This document shows positions 6,586-7,638 of a stretch of 7,638 nt of DNA, one piece after another. The notes under the pieces are model-generated. The model did no database searches. It saw nothing but the letters and a program-made list of their open reading frames with translations, and was not told the origin of the DNA. The stretch's first letter is position 1; every line of letters starts with the position of its first letter. The translations under genes and the position numbers were made by a program. Source of the stretch: Methylovulum sp. (GTDB taxonomy: Bacteria > Pseudomonadota > Gammaproteobacteria > Methylococcales > Methylomonadaceae); assembly GCA_004299465.1 (NCBI GenBank), contig SCST01000249.1, positions 1-7,638 on the forward strand, in the 5' to 3' direction.

Positions 6586-6990
6586 ATGTGCCTTGAATCG
6601 ACGGTATTTCTCATAGACGACGATGCTGCAGTGCGGGATGCATTGAGTATTTCCTTAAGCATGGCTAGTTTAAAAACCGAAGCTTATTCTTCCGGGAAGG
6701 CTTTCCTGGCGGCTTATACCGAAGACCGGCCCGGATGCATATTGGCCAATTTAAGCCAGCCCGAAATGGAGGGCTTGACCGTGCAACAGGAGCTCATCAG
6801 GCGCAATTTCCCTATCCCTGTTATTTTTATGACCGCTATCGGGACGCTTTATAACGCTATGCCGGCACTGCAGTATGACGCTTTCTGTCTACTGGAGAAA
6901 CCTTTTTCCAGGCAGTTGCTGCTCGAAAGCCTTCGCGCAGCGATGAAGCAAGACTGCGGAAACCGGTCGGCGATAAAATTCCGGGCTTAA
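6586..6990 (+). CDS. Receiver-only FixJ-type paralogue with Asn at the phospho-acceptor position (pseudo-receiver)
   Basis: A 134-aa stand-alone receiver domain. It aligns without any gap to residues 1-123 of the FixJ-like regulator at 5155-5781; by hand count about 47 of 123 positions are identical, including VF at 7-8, DDD at 11-13, AVRDAL at 15-20, ELIRRN at 69-74, T83 and K105-P106. This alignment decides the start: ATG 6586 puts every conserved residue at the same number as in the paralogue, whereas GTG 6577 would add three residues. The phospho-acceptor D55 of the paralogue is N55 here (codon AAT, 6748-6750, in CILANLSQPEMEG), so normal Asp phosphorylation is not possible although the acidic pocket, Thr and Lys remain. 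No HTH or HTH remnant follows; only 34 bases separate it from putA. The segment 87-102 has also diverged (AG-VDF is lost). It may act by phosphate-independent binding, for example as an adaptor or competitor. Confidence 0.85.
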   Translation: MCLESTVFLIDDDAAVRDALSISLSMASLKTEAYSSGKAFLAAYTEDRPGCILANLSQPEMEGLTVQQELIRRNFPIPVIFMTAIGTLYNAMPALQYDAFCLLEKPFSRQLLLESLRAAMKQDCGNRSAIKFRA

Positions 6991-7024
6991 ATAGCCGATC
7001 CCCAGTTTGTTTGATCAGCAATAA

Positions 7025-7638
7025 ATGACTCAACAATCCATAGCGACATTACGCGCTGCCATCAATCGGGCTTATTTGGCCGATGAAAAAGACATCATCG
7101 GCAGATTATCAGCCTGCCTGGGCGCTTATGATGCTGGGCGTGTCGGCGAGTTTGCCGAGACCCTGGTTAATGCCGTCAGGACAAAAAAACACCGGCAAAC
7201 CGCGACTGAAGCATTCCTGCATGAATACCGGCTTGATTCCGATGAAGGCATCGTCTTGATGGGGCTTGCCGAAGCTTTGCTGCGCATCCCCGACAGCCGG
7301 ACGCAGGACCGGTTCTTGCAGGAAAAGCTTTGCAGCGCGGATTGGCAAAGCCATTTACGGCATAGTGATTCCGTGCTGGTCAATTTATCGACCCAGGCCT
7401 TGTCAATCACCCGCGAATTTGAACATCGCCTGTTGTCGGAAGCGTCCTGGTTTCCCGTTTTTGAACAACTGTTATTGCGGATGGGCGCGCCGTTGATACG
7501 TAGCGCATTAAAGCAGGCCATGTGGCATTTGTCCCTGCAATTCGTTTTCGCGGAATCGATGCAGGGTGCTGTTCAGCGTTGCGAACAATATCCCGCTTAC
7601 CGTTTTTCATTCGATATGCTGGGTGAAGCCGCGTTAAC
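7025..7638 (+). CDS. putA: PutA, bifunctional proline dehydrogenase / glutamate-semialdehyde dehydrogenase, N-terminal part (3'-truncated by the window)
   Basis: PutA oxidises proline to glutamate in two steps: an FAD-dependent, membrane-associated proline dehydrogenase and an NAD-dependent aldehyde dehydrogenase. The frame is open from ATG 7025 to the window edge (204 codons plus two bases), so the catalytic barrels lie downstream. Recognisable PutA N-terminal stretches are LRAAINRAYLADE near the start, SDEGIVLMGLAEALLRIPD at about 77-95, DWQSHL, then MWHLSLQFVFAESMQGAV and YRFSFDMLGEAAL at the end of the window, closely resembling E. coli PutA as I remember it. The protein begins directly with the arm region: the ribbon-helix-helix DNA-binding domain and linker (roughly the first 85 residues of E. 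coli PutA) are absent, so it should not repress its own gene. No strong Shine-Dalgarno precedes the ATG. With 34 bases to the receiver-only gene, cotranscription is possible. Confidence 0.9.
   Translation, partial: MTQQSIATLRAAINRAYLADEKDIIGRLSACLGAYDAGRVGEFAETLVNAVRTKKHRQTATEAFLHEYRLDSDEGIVLMGLAEALLRIPDSRTQDRFLQEKLCSADWQSHLRHSDSVLVNLSTQALSITREFEHRLLSEASWFPVFEQLLLRMGAPLIRSALKQAMWHLSLQFVFAESMQGAVQRCEQYPAYRFSFDMLGEAAL

Overview
The window reads as a chromosomal stretch of a gammaproteobacterium. The RelA, RecBCD-type RecD and PutA sequences are gammaproteobacterial in style, and overall composition is near 50% GC. A methanotroph of the Methylococcales is my best guess, but it rests on general impression and not on a diagnostic gene. 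All genes are on the + strand.

Region by region: (1) 1-582 is the 3' end of relA (zinc-finger-like and ACT domains). (2) 583-826 is an intergenic stretch with short mosaic direct repeats and a candidate recD promoter. (3) 827-2479 is recD, the 5'-3' helicase subunit of exonuclease V; recB and recC are not beside it. (4) 2528-5158 and 5155-5781 are a translationally coupled two-component pair: a membrane histidine kinase (4-TM DUF4118-like domain, four PAS domains, FixL-like kinase core) and a FixJ-like response regulator (receiver plus LuxR-type HTH). (5) 5782-6044 is non-coding but highly organised. It holds three GTACGTA heptamers about one helical turn apart, a possible promoter, and a 9-11 bp long-range stem closing about 85 nt and followed by six T. 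(6) 6045-6473 is a 142-aa protein I do not recognise. (7) 6586-6990 is a receiver-only protein that aligns without gaps to the FixJ-like receiver but has Asn at the phospho-acceptor Asp position. (8) 7025 to the end is the start of putA, lacking the N-terminal DNA-binding domain of enterobacterial PutA.

The most interesting unit is 2528-6990. It combines a multi-PAS sensor, a FixJ-like regulator, a candidate binding-site cluster resembling what I recall of FixJ sites, a possible regulated small RNA or leader, an unknown small protein, and a degenerate receiver paralogue that cannot be phosphorylated in the normal way. A working model, which is inference, is that the kinase phosphorylates the FixJ-like protein, that protein acts at the GTACGTA cluster on the RNA and/or the 142-aa gene, and the Asn-receiver modulates the circuit by binding a partner. 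relA, recD and putA look like ordinary flanking genes.
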